Below, in pieces: positions 7,614 through 16,708 of a DNA stretch of 64,000 nt. The position numbers and the translations under genes are program-made. The stretch comes from Lachnospiraceae bacterium (GTDB lineage: Bacteria; Bacillota; Clostridia; Lachnospirales; Lachnospiraceae). The notes beneath the pieces were generated by a model. It saw only the letters and a list, made by a program, of their open reading frames with translations. It was not told where the DNA came from and ran no database searches. The stretch lies in NCBI GenBank assembly GCA_910574185.1, contig CAJSZQ010000017.1, positions 19,457-83,456 of the forward strand, in the 5' to 3' direction. Numbering within the stretch: position 1 is the stretch's first letter; every line of letters begins with the position of its first letter.

Positions 7614-10313
7614 TCATACTAAGTCTGCGGTAATGGTGTGGGTACCCTCCGGCAGAGCGGCAAGCATTGTTCCGGGAAGTGTGATAAATGCTTCTTTCGT
7701 TCCTGTAAGCTCTGTCTTGCCGCACCGGGCAGAGCCGATGCGGTAGGCGCCGTAATCTTTGCCGTTTGCATTGTTATATGTAATGATAAAGCTTTTATCT
7801 GCGAAGGGGACGGCAATCGAGGCTGTCCCGGATTCGTCAAACTGGCAGGCCAGAAGTTTAGGGTACAGGATCAAATCGCCGGCGTTTCCCCGGACGCCGA
7901 AAACTTCTGTAATCATGGTCAGCATATACCAGCTTGCCGCGCCGGTAAGATACTGGTACATTCCCCGTCCGTCTAAGCGGAAATATTCCGGGATTCCGGG
8001 ATAGATGCGGCTGGTCTCAAAGTCAAGAGCCGTATCGGCAAGGGTCTTTAAGGCTTTCCATCCTTCTCGCGCAAATCCCCTGCGGTACAGGGCGTTGGCG
8101 TACATGACCGTCATATGGGAAAATACGGCTCCGTTTTCCTTTTCACCATAGGCAAATCCGAACATGCGGCCCATATCGAATTTCAGTTCATGAAAATCCG
8201 TATTCAGACAGTAGCCGCCGGTTTCTTTCCGAAATAGATAATGATCGGCTGCCGCCGTTATTTTCTTAATATGGCAGTTTTCGGCTACTCCGCTCATAAT
8301 CGCGAATACCTGTCCGGTCAGCATCATCCGTACCTGTCCCTCGTAAATGCCTTCAACGGCGCGTCCATGGTTATCATAATAGCTGTTAAACCATCCTTCC
8401 CCGCTGTCAGTCTCAAGCCATTCCTGAGCTCTGATATGATTCATCAGCCAGTCTGCCTTTCGGGTCAGATTTGCGGCAAGCTCTGAGAGAGAGAGCTTTA
8501 CGCGTTTGCCGCTGACCGTATGTCTGCATTGTGCGGCGTATTCTGCAAGGATGCTGCGCTTTCTGGCAATATCGGCGAAGCTTTCGGTATCATCTTCCAA
8601 CAGAATCATAATTTCTTCTAAAAGTTCAGCCGCAGAAGCAGAGGAATGTGTCTCCAGAAGCCGGAGCATTGCCGCAAGTTCAAGCAGGTTGCCTGCGTAA
8701 GCACAGGTAAAGGCAACGCTTTCTCCATGTTCGGAAGCCATGTCCAGAGCGTCGTTCCAGTCGGCGCCCCGGAGCCGGCAGACGTTATGGCCGCCTGCTT
8801 CATAAAAGGCGGTAAGCTGCTGGATGAGCAGGTGCTCTAAGATTGTTCCGGTATAGACGGCGCCTTCTGTGGTAAGCTGTCGGTTTCCCTGTTCCGGCTT
8901 CCATAAATCGTCGTTTTCAGTTCCGCGCATGGTCTGCGGGTCCTTAAAATAAGAAACCTGCTTATTCAGTATTCCGATATCCCCAGTCTGGTCAATATAC
9001 AGTCTGGTAGTTATCAGCGGCCAGAGGGCGTGATCCATCCAGACCCGGGCGATTCCATTCCGGTCGGCGATGAAATTACCGTCGCCGTCCCCGATGATGG
9101 TTGCGTTGGTTCCGTCTATACGGACGCCTCCGTAATTCATGGCGATCATGCGTCCGACCCTGCCCGGCTCTAATAAGAGCAGGGATAAACAGTCCTGCCA
9201 CAGATCCCGCCATCCCCTGCCGCCCCGGCCATAATCATGATGGGGGAGGAAGGAGCATCCGAATAACCGGCGCAGGAATGGCTGGAAGCAAATCCATTTC
9301 ATCAGCCGGTCAAAATCTGGATTGCCGGTATGGATGCGGACAGCGACTTTTTCCTGCCAGTATTTTTTTGTATCTGCAAAAGCCCGTTGTACGCTATCGG
9401 TGGTATGGTACTTTTCAAAGACGCCGGAGACGGCCTCTCTGCTGCATTCAGCGCCAAGAAGAATGATATAGCCGGCCGTTTCACCGGGAGCAAGGGAAAC
9501 AGGGGAAAAGCGGAAGGCTCCCATGGCTTCTTTTCCGGCGGCGCCTTGAAAGGCCGGGACGCCGGGGTACTTTTCGTATACGGCCCGGGGGCGGGTGAAG
9601 GTTCCGCCTTCTCCAAGGAAGTCTTCTACCGTAGGATAGAAGCATTCCGGCGGTTTACCGTCTCCGGTACAGCCCATAACGTAATAGATTTGCTCATTGG
9701 GGCGGTGGCCCTTTTCATCAAAAGACATAGAAGGGCAGACAAAGACTCCGTTTTCGTTCGTATCAATACGGTGGAGCATGGAAGTTACGTTCCGGTGGTC
9801 CCGGATGTTGTCGGCGCTGCGTCCGTAGATGGGAATTGCTGCAAAGGCGGTAAATTCCCGGGTATTCTCCGACTGGTTTGTCACTGTTATATACAGAATC
9901 TCTACATTGTCATTCTTCGGGATAAAAGAAGTTACGGTGGAGGCAACCGGATAGAGCCTGGACGACCGCTTCAGGGTCTGCCACATAAATCCGGCCGTCA
10001 GCTCACTTTCATCTTCTTGTTCTGTAAATCTGGCGTTTTCCTGTTCCGCGGAAGAACCGGAAACAGAATATGCGTTCATCCCCTCTGTCGTCAGCCAGAA
10101 ATTGCGGGAGGAACGGTTGTTATGCAGATTTTCAGAACTTACCGGTTCTAACAGGAATGTTTCCTGGTCGATTTTTGCATCGCCGCCCAGATTCGGCGTG
10201 ACTGCGCTTTTTAATCCGGTTTCCGAGGCAAGGGGGAAATACAAATAACTGGTATTTTCCGGCTGCTTCAAAAGAAAGCTGCCGTGTTCGTCAATAAATG
10301 TTACGTGATTCAA
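7614..10313 (-). CDS. GH94 phosphorylase, laminaribiose/cellodextrin-phosphorylase-like
   Basis: An 899-residue cytoplasmic GH94 enzyme. The barrel carries GRGWRDLWQD (365-374), GTNATIIGDG, IARVWMDHALWP and the general-acid motif GADWND with Asp518. The longer N-terminal region and these motifs resemble the branch with cellodextrin and laminaribiose phosphorylases rather than the 800-residue branch of its neighbour, so the two enzymes probably act on different linkages or chain lengths. The start chosen is TTG 10313, because AAAGGAG lies 7 bases before it; the open frame extends 29 codons upstream without a ribosome binding site. First gene of the leftward operon, divergent from the sugar ABC transporter. 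Confidence 0.85.
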   Translation of the reverse strand: MNHVTFIDEHGSFLLKQPENTSYLYFPLASETGLKSAVTPNLGGDAKIDQETFLLEPVSSENLHNNRSSRNFWLTTEGMNAYSVSGSSAEQENARFTEQEDESELTAGFMWQTLKRSSRLYPVASTVTSFIPKNDNVEILYITVTNQSENTREFTAFAAIPIYGRSADNIRDHRNVTSMLHRIDTNENGVFVCPSMSFDEKGHRPNEQIYYVMGCTGDGKPPECFYPTVEDFLGEGGTFTRPRAVYEKYPGVPAFQGAAGKEAMGAFRFSPVSLAPGETAGYIILLGAECSREAVSGVFEKYHTTDSVQRAFADTKKYWQEKVAVRIHTGNPDFDRLMKWICFQPFLRRLFGCSFLPHHDYGRGGRGWRDLWQDCLSLLLLEPGRVGRMIAMNYGGVRIDGTNATIIGDGDGNFIADRNGIARVWMDHALWPLITTRLYIDQTGDIGILNKQVSYFKDPQTMRGTENDDLWKPEQGNRQLTTEGAVYTGTILEHLLIQQLTAFYEAGGHNVCRLRGADWNDALDMASEHGESVAFTCAYAGNLLELAAMLRLLETHSSASAAELLEEIMILLEDDTESFADIARKRSILAEYAAQCRHTVSGKRVKLSLSELAANLTRKADWLMNHIRAQEWLETDSGEGWFNSYYDNHGRAVEGIYEGQVRMMLTGQVFAIMSGVAENCHIKKITAAADHYLFRKETGGYCLNTDFHELKFDMGRMFGFAYGEKENGAVFSHMTVMYANALYRRGFAREGWKALKTLADTALDFETSRIYPGIPEYFRLDGRGMYQYLTGAASWYMLTMITEVFGVRGNAGDLILYPKLLACQFDESGTASIAVPFADKSFIITYNNANGKDYGAYRIGSARCGKTELTGTKEAFITLPGTMLAALPEGTHTITADLV

Positions 10314-10561
10314 TGATGTGCTCCTTTCTTTATATATAGTAGATATCATAGAAGAAATCAGATAGGAAGAAAATAAGAAACGTGTGAAAAATATCAGAAT
10401 CATGACCTAATATACGACTTTTGGCAGCGTTGTTTTGACGGGCAGTTCTGTCGTATTATTTTTGTAAAAATCCTGTATAAAGAAATTACGGACTGTAAAA
10501 AAAGAGTCATGGATTTGATATTTTTGTAAAATCTATAGTATAACCAAAAAAAATATTTGGC
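10314..10561. other. AT-rich divergent control region of the oligosaccharide locus
   Basis: Together with 10562-10630 this gap separates the leftward GH94 operon from the rightward transporter operon. It encodes no protein. On the minus strand TATATA-like sequence lies just before the GH94 ribosome binding site. On the plus strand TTGATA at 10515 with TATAAC at 10539 is a possible weaker promoter. Confidence 0.45.
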
Positions 10562-10595
10562 TATAATGCATGTAACAAAAGCGAAAGCGCTTGTT
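10562..10595 (+). promoter_or_regulatory. -10 box and LacI-type operator of the sugar transporter operon
   Basis: TATAAT at 10562-10567 is followed by a 22-bp dyad at 10574-10595, AACAA..GC and GC..TTGTT, overlapping a second dyad GCGAAA...TTTCGC. The half-sites and the central CG resemble operators of LacI/CcpA-family repressors (cre-like). Its position just after the -10 box would block transcription when occupied. No LacI-family gene is in the window, so the repressor would be encoded elsewhere. No strong -35 box is present. Confidence 0.5.
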
Positions 10596-10630
10596 TCGCA
10601 GAATAATATATAGAAGGAGGATTTTTCAAA

Positions 10631-12004
10631 ATGAAAAAGAGAGTAGTTAGCATGCTGCTGATTGCAGCTATGGCGGCAAGTATGACGGCGGGCTGCGGGA
10701 AATCATCGGATTCCGGTTCCGGAAGCGGCGAAGAGGGAAAGGTTATCAATATCTATAGCTGGAATGATGAATTTCGTAAGCGGGTGGAGGCGGTTTATCC
10801 GGAAGTAAAGGAGACGTCTTCGGATGGAACAGTAACTACCTTAAAGGACGGAACAGAGATTCACTGGATTATCAATCCGAATCAGGACGGCGTGTACCAG
10901 CAGAAGCTGGACGAGGCTCTGATGAAGCAGGCGGACGCGGCTGCGGATGATAAGGTAGATATTTTCCTTTCAGAAACAGACTATGTAAATAAGTATACGG
11001 ATAAGGACGCGGACGCAGCGATGCCGCTTACAGATTTGGGAATTGACCCGGATAAGGACCTGGCGGACCAGTATGAATTTACCAGGGTAACGGCTTCTGA
11101 TGTAGACGGAGTACAAAGAGGTTCTACATGGCAGTGCTGTCCGGGACTTCTGGTATACCGCAGGGATATCGCCAAAGAGGTATTCGGAACAGACGACCCG
11201 GTGGAAATCGGCAAGAAGGTGAAAGACTGGGATACCATCAAAGAGACGGCTGGAGAATTAAAGGCGAAAGGATACTATACATTTTCTTCTTATGCGGATA
11301 CCTTCCGTCTCTATGGCAACAGCATCAGCGAATCATGGGTAAGTCCGGGCGAAACTACCATTAAAGTTGACCAGAAGATCATGGACTGGGTCAATGATTC
11401 TAAGGAATGGCTGGATGCAGAATATCTGGATAAGAATGTAAAAGGACAGTGGAACGACGACTGGAATAAGGCAATGGGTTCCGCGTCTAAGGTATTTGCT
11501 TTCCTGTTCCCGGCATGGGGGATTGACTTTACACTGAAGCCAAACTGGGACGGAGAAGAGGGCGTATGGGGCGTTACCAATCCACCGCAGGAATACAACT
11601 GGGGCGGTTCTTATGTCCATGCATGCACCGGAACAGATAATCCGGAACACGTTAAGGATATTATCAGTGCGGTAACGTTAGATAAAGACAATCTGCTGAA
11701 GATTTCCAAAGAGTATTCCGACTTTACAAATACGGTAAGCGGGATGAAGGCGGCGGCAAAGGATGATTCCTTCGCGTCAGAATTTCTTGGCGGGCAGAAT
11801 GCATTTACATATTTCGCGCCGGTTGCAGAGAGTATCGAGATTGCTCCGCTTTCCGCTTATGACCAGGGATGCGTGGAGCTGATTCAGAATTCGTTCAGCG
11901 ATTACTTACAGGGCAAGGTTGATTTTGACAAGGCGAAGACGAACTTTGAGACAGCTATTTTAGAGCGTTATCCTGATATCACAGAGGTTCAGTGGCCGGA
12001 GTAA
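10631..12004 (+). CDS. Sugar ABC transporter substrate-binding lipoprotein
   Basis: A 457-residue extracellular solute-binding protein (family 1 type) anchored by a lipid. The signal peptide is followed by the lipobox MTAGC with the modified Cys at residue 22, then a Ser/Gly-rich tether. The mature part begins KVINIYSWNDEF and has the aromatic-rich binding cleft expected for oligosaccharides (WNDDWNKAMG, PAWGIDF). It delivers its ligand to the two permeases that follow. AGAAGGAGG lies upstream of the start. With GH94 and GH3 genes around it, the ligand is most likely a beta-linked gluco-oligosaccharide, but this is inference. Confidence 0.9.
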   Translation: MKKRVVSMLLIAAMAASMTAGCGKSSDSGSGSGEEGKVINIYSWNDEFRKRVEAVYPEVKETSSDGTVTTLKDGTEIHWIINPNQDGVYQQKLDEALMKQADAAADDKVDIFLSETDYVNKYTDKDADAAMPLTDLGIDPDKDLADQYEFTRVTASDVDGVQRGSTWQCCPGLLVYRRDIAKEVFGTDDPVEIGKKVKDWDTIKETAGELKAKGYYTFSSYADTFRLYGNSISESWVSPGETTIKVDQKIMDWVNDSKEWLDAEYLDKNVKGQWNDDWNKAMGSASKVFAFLFPAWGIDFTLKPNWDGEEGVWGVTNPPQEYNWGGSYVHACTGTDNPEHVKDIISAVTLDKDNLLKISKEYSDFTNTVSGMKAAAKDDSFASEFLGGQNAFTYFAPVAESIEIAPLSAYDQGCVELIQNSFSDYLQGKVDFDKAKTNFETAILERYPDITEVQWPE

Positions 12005-12024
12005 AAGAGGCTTAGGCTGCGGGG

Positions 12025-12093
12025 AGGCGATTCCTGCGGACAGACGTCGGATATGCAGACATGCATATCCGGCGTCTGCCCGGCAGGATGCCT
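12025..12093 (+). promoter_or_regulatory. Long stem-loop between binding-protein and permease genes
   Basis: Arms of 17 bp (12041-12057 and 12062-12078, one wobble) with a 4-base loop are extended by AGGC..TTCCTGC (12025-12037) and GCAGGA..CCT (12083-12093). There is no T-run. Such structures in ABC operons protect the binding-protein mRNA or partly terminate transcription, giving more binding protein than permease; that role is inferred. Confidence 0.7.
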
Positions 12094-12116
12094 GAGTAAG
12101 AAAGGAATGACAGTTT

Positions 12117-13079
12117 ATGAAGCAGAAAAGTAAAAAAGTAGATTATTCAAAATGGGGATACTTTTTTATCCTTCCGTTTTTTATCAGTTTTTTCATTTTT
12201 TCATTTATTCCTTTGGCAGACACCATTCGGTACAGCTTTTTTGAATATTATCGTTCGGGAATAAAAGAAGTCGGACCCAACTTTGTAGGAATGGCGAACT
12301 ATATCAGCCTGTTAGGTTCGGATATGCTGAAATACGCGGCAAATACTATGATTTTGTGGATTATAGGGTTTATTCCCCAGATTGTCATCGCGCTGGTGCT
12401 TGCAGAGTGGTTTGTAGACGCGCGTTTAAAGATTCATGGAACACAGTTTTTTAAGGTAGTTATCTATCTGCCGAACCTGATTATGGCGTCTGCCTTTGCC
12501 ATGTTATTTTTCACCATGTTTTCCACCAACGGCCCGGTGAATGGAATTCTGATGTCCATAGGACTGATTAGCAAGCCCGTTGACTTCCTTGGCTCTGTTC
12601 TGGGAACCCGGTCTCTGGTTGGGTTCATGAACTTCCTGATGTGGTTTGGAAATTCAACGATTATGCTGATGGCGGCGATTATGGGTATCAGCCCTGACAT
12701 CTTCGAGGCGTCTGAGCTGGACGGCTGTAACAGTTTCCAGAGATTTTTCTATATTACGCTTCCGCAGATACGGCCGATTCTTGCATACACTCTGATTACG
12801 GCAATCATAGGCGGCCTGCAGATGTTCGACGTTCCTCAGATTTTGACGAACGGGCAGGGAAGTCCGGACCGTACGTCTATGACGCTGATTATGTTCTTAA
12901 ACAGCCATTTAAAGAGCCGGAACTACGGTATGGCGGGCGCATTGTCCGTATATCTGTTTATTGTCAGCGGCATCCTGTGCTTCTTCGTATACCGGATGAC
13001 GACGAACGACGACCCGGACGGCTCAAAGGCGGCCGCTAAGAAAGCAAAGAAGCTGGCGAAAAAAGAAGGAAGGAGATAG
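12117..13079 (+). CDS. Sugar ABC transporter permease, MalF/UgpA type
   Basis: A 320-residue inner-membrane permease with six predicted membrane helices. The cytoplasmic EAA-type loop appears as EASELDGCNSFQRFFYITLP, the site that docks on the ATPase. The C-terminus is highly basic (KAAAKKAKKLAKKEGRR). It is the first of a permease pair and pairs with the next gene across a 4-base gap. GAAAGGAATGA precedes the start. Confidence 0.9.
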   Translation: MKQKSKKVDYSKWGYFFILPFFISFFIFSFIPLADTIRYSFFEYYRSGIKEVGPNFVGMANYISLLGSDMLKYAANTMILWIIGFIPQIVIALVLAEWFVDARLKIHGTQFFKVVIYLPNLIMASAFAMLFFTMFSTNGPVNGILMSIGLISKPVDFLGSVLGTRSLVGFMNFLMWFGNSTIMLMAAIMGISPDIFEASELDGCNSFQRFFYITLPQIRPILAYTLITAIIGGLQMFDVPQILTNGQGSPDRTSMTLIMFLNSHLKSRNYGMAGALSVYLFIVSGILCFFVYRMTTNDDPDGSKAAAKKAKKLAKKEGRR

Positions 13080-13083
13080 AGGT

Positions 13084-13929
13084 ATGAAATCAAAACAGCC
13101 AAATCATTTACGGAGTATAGTTGCACATGTGGTATTGGTTATTCTGTCATTTATGTGCCTGTTTTTCTTCTATATTCTGATTGTCAACGCAACCAGGTCT
13201 CATGCGGACCTGCAGAAAGGATTTTCGGCCCTGCCGGGAGCTTACCTGCTTGAGAATCTGAAAAATGTTGCCAACGACGGAACGTTTCCGATGTTTAAGG
13301 GTATTTTAAACAGCCTGATTGTTTCCGGATGTTCTGCGGCAATCTGTACCTATTTTTCAGCATTAACGGCGTATGGCCTGTATGCGTATAATTTTAAGTT
13401 AAAGAAAGTAGCCTTTACGTTTATCATGGCAATCCTTGTTATGCCGACACAGGTAACGGCAATGGGATTCCTGCGGCTGATTACGAATATGGGTATGTAT
13501 GATTCCCTGCTTCCGCTGATTATCCCGTCGATTGCGTCTCCGGCAGTATTTTACTTTATGTACAGCTACCTGCAGTCGTCGCTTCCGCTGTCCCTTGTTG
13601 AGGCGGCAAGAATCGACGGCTCCGGGGAGTTTATGACATTTAACCGAATCGTACTTCCGATTATGAAACCGGCGATTGCAGTACAGGCAATTTTCTCATT
13701 TGTCGGTTCCTGGAACAATTACTTTGTTCCGGCGCTGGTCATCCAGTCAAAAGAAAAGATGACGGTGCCGATCCTGATTGCTACACTCCGCGGAGCAGAT
13801 TATATGAACTTTGATATGGGGAAAATCTACACCATGATTCTCGTGGCAATTGTCCCGATTATTCTCGTATATCTGTTCCTTTCCAAGTTTATTATCGCGG
13901 GCGTGACCCTTGGCGGTGTGAAGGAATAG
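13084..13929 (+). CDS. Sugar ABC transporter permease, MalG/UgpE type
   Basis: A 281-residue inner-membrane permease with about six membrane helices. The EAA loop reads EAARIDGSGEFMTFNRIVLP. It ends in VTLGGVKE, the usual MalG-type C-terminus (AGVTLGGVKG in many homologues). Translation is probably coupled to the upstream permease. No ATP-binding subunit follows; transporters of this group often use a shared MsmK/MsmX-type ATPase encoded elsewhere. Confidence 0.92.
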   Translation: MKSKQPNHLRSIVAHVVLVILSFMCLFFFYILIVNATRSHADLQKGFSALPGAYLLENLKNVANDGTFPMFKGILNSLIVSGCSAAICTYFSALTAYGLYAYNFKLKKVAFTFIMAILVMPTQVTAMGFLRLITNMGMYDSLLPLIIPSIASPAVFYFMYSYLQSSLPLSLVEAARIDGSGEFMTFNRIVLPIMKPAIAVQAIFSFVGSWNNYFVPALVIQSKEKMTVPILIATLRGADYMNFDMGKIYTMILVAIVPIILVYLFLSKFIIAGVTLGGVKE

Positions 13930-13935
13930 GATATA

Positions 13936-13960
13936 AAAAGGCTGCTGTTAGCAGCCTTTT
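13936..13960 (+). terminator. Rho-independent terminator of the transporter operon
   Basis: AAAAGGCTGCT (13936-13946) and AGCAGCCTTTT (13950-13960) are perfect arms with a 3-base loop and U-rich tail, seven bases after the MalG-type stop. The GH3 gene downstream therefore needs its own promoter or read-through. Confidence 0.85.
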
Positions 13961-14021
13961 ATCATATTCAAAGAAGCATTTTTTCGAGAAATATTCATTA
14001 TAGATATAGGAGGAAAACAAT

Positions 14022-16535
14022 ATGGTCAATCAGATGCACAGCGGTACATTAGAGAGAGCGCTCTCTGCGCGGGAGCAGAAGCACCGCGGATTTGCAAGGA
14101 GAGCTGCCGCGGAGGGGATGGTCCTTATGAAGAATGAGGGGATGCTTCCCTTAGATATAGAAGCGCCCATCGCGCTGCTGGGAGGCGGTGCGGCTCGGAC
14201 AATCAAGGGGGGCACCGGTTCCGGGGATGTGAATAACAGGGACAGCAGCTCCATTTATCGGGGAATGAAGGCTGTAGGAGCCAGGATTACCAGTGAAGGC
14301 TGGCTCGGGGACTATGAGAGGCGCTATGAGAATGCGAGAACGGCGTGGAAGGAAAGGGTTCTGAAAGCGGCGGAGAAGGTAGAAAATTCCTTTGACGCTT
14401 ATGCGGCGAATCCATTTTCATTGCCGGAAGGACGACGGATTACAGAAGAAGATATCCGGGGCGCTTCGGCGGCGGTCTATGTAATCAGCCGCATCTGCGG
14501 CGAGGGAAAGGACAGAAGGAAAGAAGAAGGAGACTACTATTTAAGCAGACGGGAGAGAGAGGATCTTTTCTTTCTGAACCGGATGGGGCTTCCGACTGCG
14601 CTGGTATTAAATGTGGGAGCGCCAATAGAACTGACGGACATTTTAGAGGAAGCAGGGAATATCCGGGCCGTTCTTGATATCTCCCTGCCCGGGCAGGAGG
14701 GAGGATATGCAGCCGCGGACGTGTTATTTGGCGGCGCTGCGCCGGGAGGAAGGCTGACGGCTACCTGGGCAAGGCGCTATGAAGATTATCCTTCTGCGGA
14801 AAGCTTCGGATATCTGAACGGGAATTTGGAAACAGAGGAATACCGGGAGGGAATTTATGTGGGATACCGGTATTTTGACAGCTTTGGAAAGAAACCCTTG
14901 TTTCCTTTTGGATTTGGGCTTTCTTACACTTCTTTTTCTGTGAAATTCGCAGGAATCAGGAGAACAGGGTCGGGATTTGACATAACGGTTTTTGTGAAAA
15001 ATACCGGAGAGCTTTTTCCGGGCAGGGAGGTCGTGCAGGCATATGTCCTGCTGCCGCAGACCGGGAATGCCAGGGAGCTTAAGAGACTGATTGGATTTGC
15101 AAAGACCAAAAGCCTGAAACCACAGGAATCACAGAAGCTGGTAATCTCTGTAGAACAGTCGGCCTTTGCAAGCTATTCGGAGCAGCTGCATGCATGGTAT
15201 CTGGAAGCCGGAAGCTATGATATCTGGATTGGGGAGCATGCAGAAGCCCTGGAGCCTGCCGTGCGGCTTACCGTTCGGGAGCAGACGGTCTTAGAGCGGA
15301 CGAGGGCGGTCTGTCCGCCGGATGCTGCATTGAAGGAGCTTTGCGCGGAGGAAACGGTCAGGAATGAAAGAGAAGAATGGCTGAAAAGGGCAGAACGGGA
15401 GAAACTCCCGGAGGTGGTATTCGAGCCTTGCGCAGTGGAAAAGAACGCCTGTGAGGGAACCCGGAAAGACGCGGGAACCGCCTGTCAGACGCCGGGGGAG
15501 GCAGAAAAGAGGAACTGTCAGGAACCTCTGGCGGATATGGAGTCCGTTACAGAGCTGATACCGCTATTATATGGAAATATAACGCAGGGGGCCAGTACGC
15601 TTGGCTCGGCGGGAATCCGGGTTCCGGGGTCTGCCGGGGAGACAACAGAGGCGCTGGAAGAAAAATATGGAATCCGGTCTCTGATCATGGCAGACGGACC
15701 GGCAGGGCTGCGGCTCAGGCAAAGCTATGAGGCAGACCGGGAAACAGGCTCGGTATATGGCGTCGGCGTTCTGGGTTCGCTGGAGAATGGATTTCTGGAA
15801 GAAGACGAGAGCCATGATAACGCGGATATCTATTATCAATTCTGCACAGCATTCCCGGTAGGAACAGCGCTGGCACAGTCATGGGATGTGGAACTTGCAC
15901 GGGAGTTCGGCAGAGCGGTCGCCGCCGAGATGGAAGAGTTCCATGTCGACTTATGGCTTGCGCCGGGGATGAATATTCACAGGAATCCGCTGTGCGGGCG
16001 CAATTTTGAATATTATTCGGAAGATCCTCTGCTGTCGGGGATGATGGCGGCAGGCGTAACCGAAGGAGTGCAGAGCCATGGAGACCGCGGCGTAACGGTG
16101 AAGCATTTTGCCTGCAATAATCAGGAAGACAACCGGATGGGAGTAAATGTCCGCGTCTCTGAGCGGGCGCTAAGGGAAATCTATCTGCGTGGATTTGAAA
16201 TCGCGGTAAAGAAAAGCAGACCGGTGGCCATGATGTCCGCTTATAATTTAGTCAACGGCGTCCACGCGGCCAACAGCCGGGATCTGTGTACGGTAGTTGC
16301 CCGCGAAGAATGGGGATTTGAAGGGATGATAATATCGGACTGGAATACGACGGTTCCGGAGGACGGAAGCATCCCATGGCAGTGCGTATACGCCGGAAAT
16401 GATATCATTATGCCGGGGAATCCGAAGGATGACGAAGATATCCGTAAAGCTTACGAGGAAGGGAAGCTTTCAGAAGAAATAATCCGGCGCAGCGCAGAAC
16501 GGGTGATTGGAGTGATACGGAGATTATCGAAATAA
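14022..16535 (+). CDS. GH3 beta-glucosidase with reversed domain order
   Basis: An 837-residue glycoside hydrolase of family 3, expected to remove terminal beta-linked glucose (or xylose). The order is inverted from the usual one. The (alpha/beta) sandwich comes first (AAEGMVLMKNEGMLPL near residue 28, GGTGSGDVNNRDSSS), then a fibronectin-III-like domain (GREVVQAYV near 345), a ~60-residue linker with three Cys, and finally the TIM barrel (MADGPAGLRL, GVTVKHFACNNQEDNR). The nucleophile is Asp773 in IISDWN. No signal peptide, so it acts inside the cell. AGGAGG precedes ATG 14022. Reversed GH3 enzymes are known from Ruminococcus albus and Butyrivibrio. It would complement the GH94 phosphorylases in oligosaccharide breakdown. 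Confidence 0.9.
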   Translation: MVNQMHSGTLERALSAREQKHRGFARRAAAEGMVLMKNEGMLPLDIEAPIALLGGGAARTIKGGTGSGDVNNRDSSSIYRGMKAVGARITSEGWLGDYERRYENARTAWKERVLKAAEKVENSFDAYAANPFSLPEGRRITEEDIRGASAAVYVISRICGEGKDRRKEEGDYYLSRREREDLFFLNRMGLPTALVLNVGAPIELTDILEEAGNIRAVLDISLPGQEGGYAAADVLFGGAAPGGRLTATWARRYEDYPSAESFGYLNGNLETEEYREGIYVGYRYFDSFGKKPLFPFGFGLSYTSFSVKFAGIRRTGSGFDITVFVKNTGELFPGREVVQAYVLLPQTGNARELKRLIGFAKTKSLKPQESQKLVISVEQSAFASYSEQLHAWYLEAGSYDIWIGEHAEALEPAVRLTVREQTVLERTRAVCPPDAALKELCAEETVRNEREEWLKRAEREKLPEVVFEPCAVEKNACEGTRKDAGTACQTPGEAEKRNCQEPLADMESVTELIPLLYGNITQGASTLGSAGIRVPGSAGETTEALEEKYGIRSLIMADGPAGLRLRQSYEADRETGSVYGVGVLGSLENGFLEEDESHDNADIYYQFCTAFPVGTALAQSWDVELAREFGRAVAAEMEEFHVDLWLAPGMNIHRNPLCGRNFEYYSEDPLLSGMMAAGVTEGVQSHGDRGVTVKHFACNNQEDNRMGVNVRVSERALREIYLRGFEIAVKKSRPVAMMSAYNLVNGVHAANSRDLCTVVAREEWGFEGMIISDWNTTVPEDGSIPWQCVYAGNDIIMPGNPKDDEDIRKAYEEGKLSEEIIRRSAERVIGVIRRLSK

Positions 16536-16566
16536 ACGGAAAAGATAGGTTCTTTCATAAATTTCT

Positions 16567-16594
16567 TTGAAACAGCGGCACGTTATGTTAAAAT
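16567..16594 (+). promoter_or_regulatory. Promoter of the small membrane protein gene, shared box
   Basis: TTGAAA (16567-16572) and TAAAAT (16589-16594) are 16 bases apart, with spacer CAGCGGCACGTTATGT, differing at only two positions from the promoter at 4000-4027. Confidence 0.65.
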
Positions 16595-16708
16595 TAAAAA
16601 TAGCATCATCCTTTATTTGTGAAGCGGGTTACCGTTCATGGGTCAGGAAAGGATTTGGGATGTTGTAAATACAGTTTGTAGGAAGTGTCAGGAAAGGAAG
16701 GTATGAAA

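Noticed and set aside
9330..10151. 273-codon plus-strand frame opposite the second GH94 gene
   Set aside because: The opposite strand encodes an intact GH94 enzyme with catalytic motifs; the plus frame has no recognisable domain.
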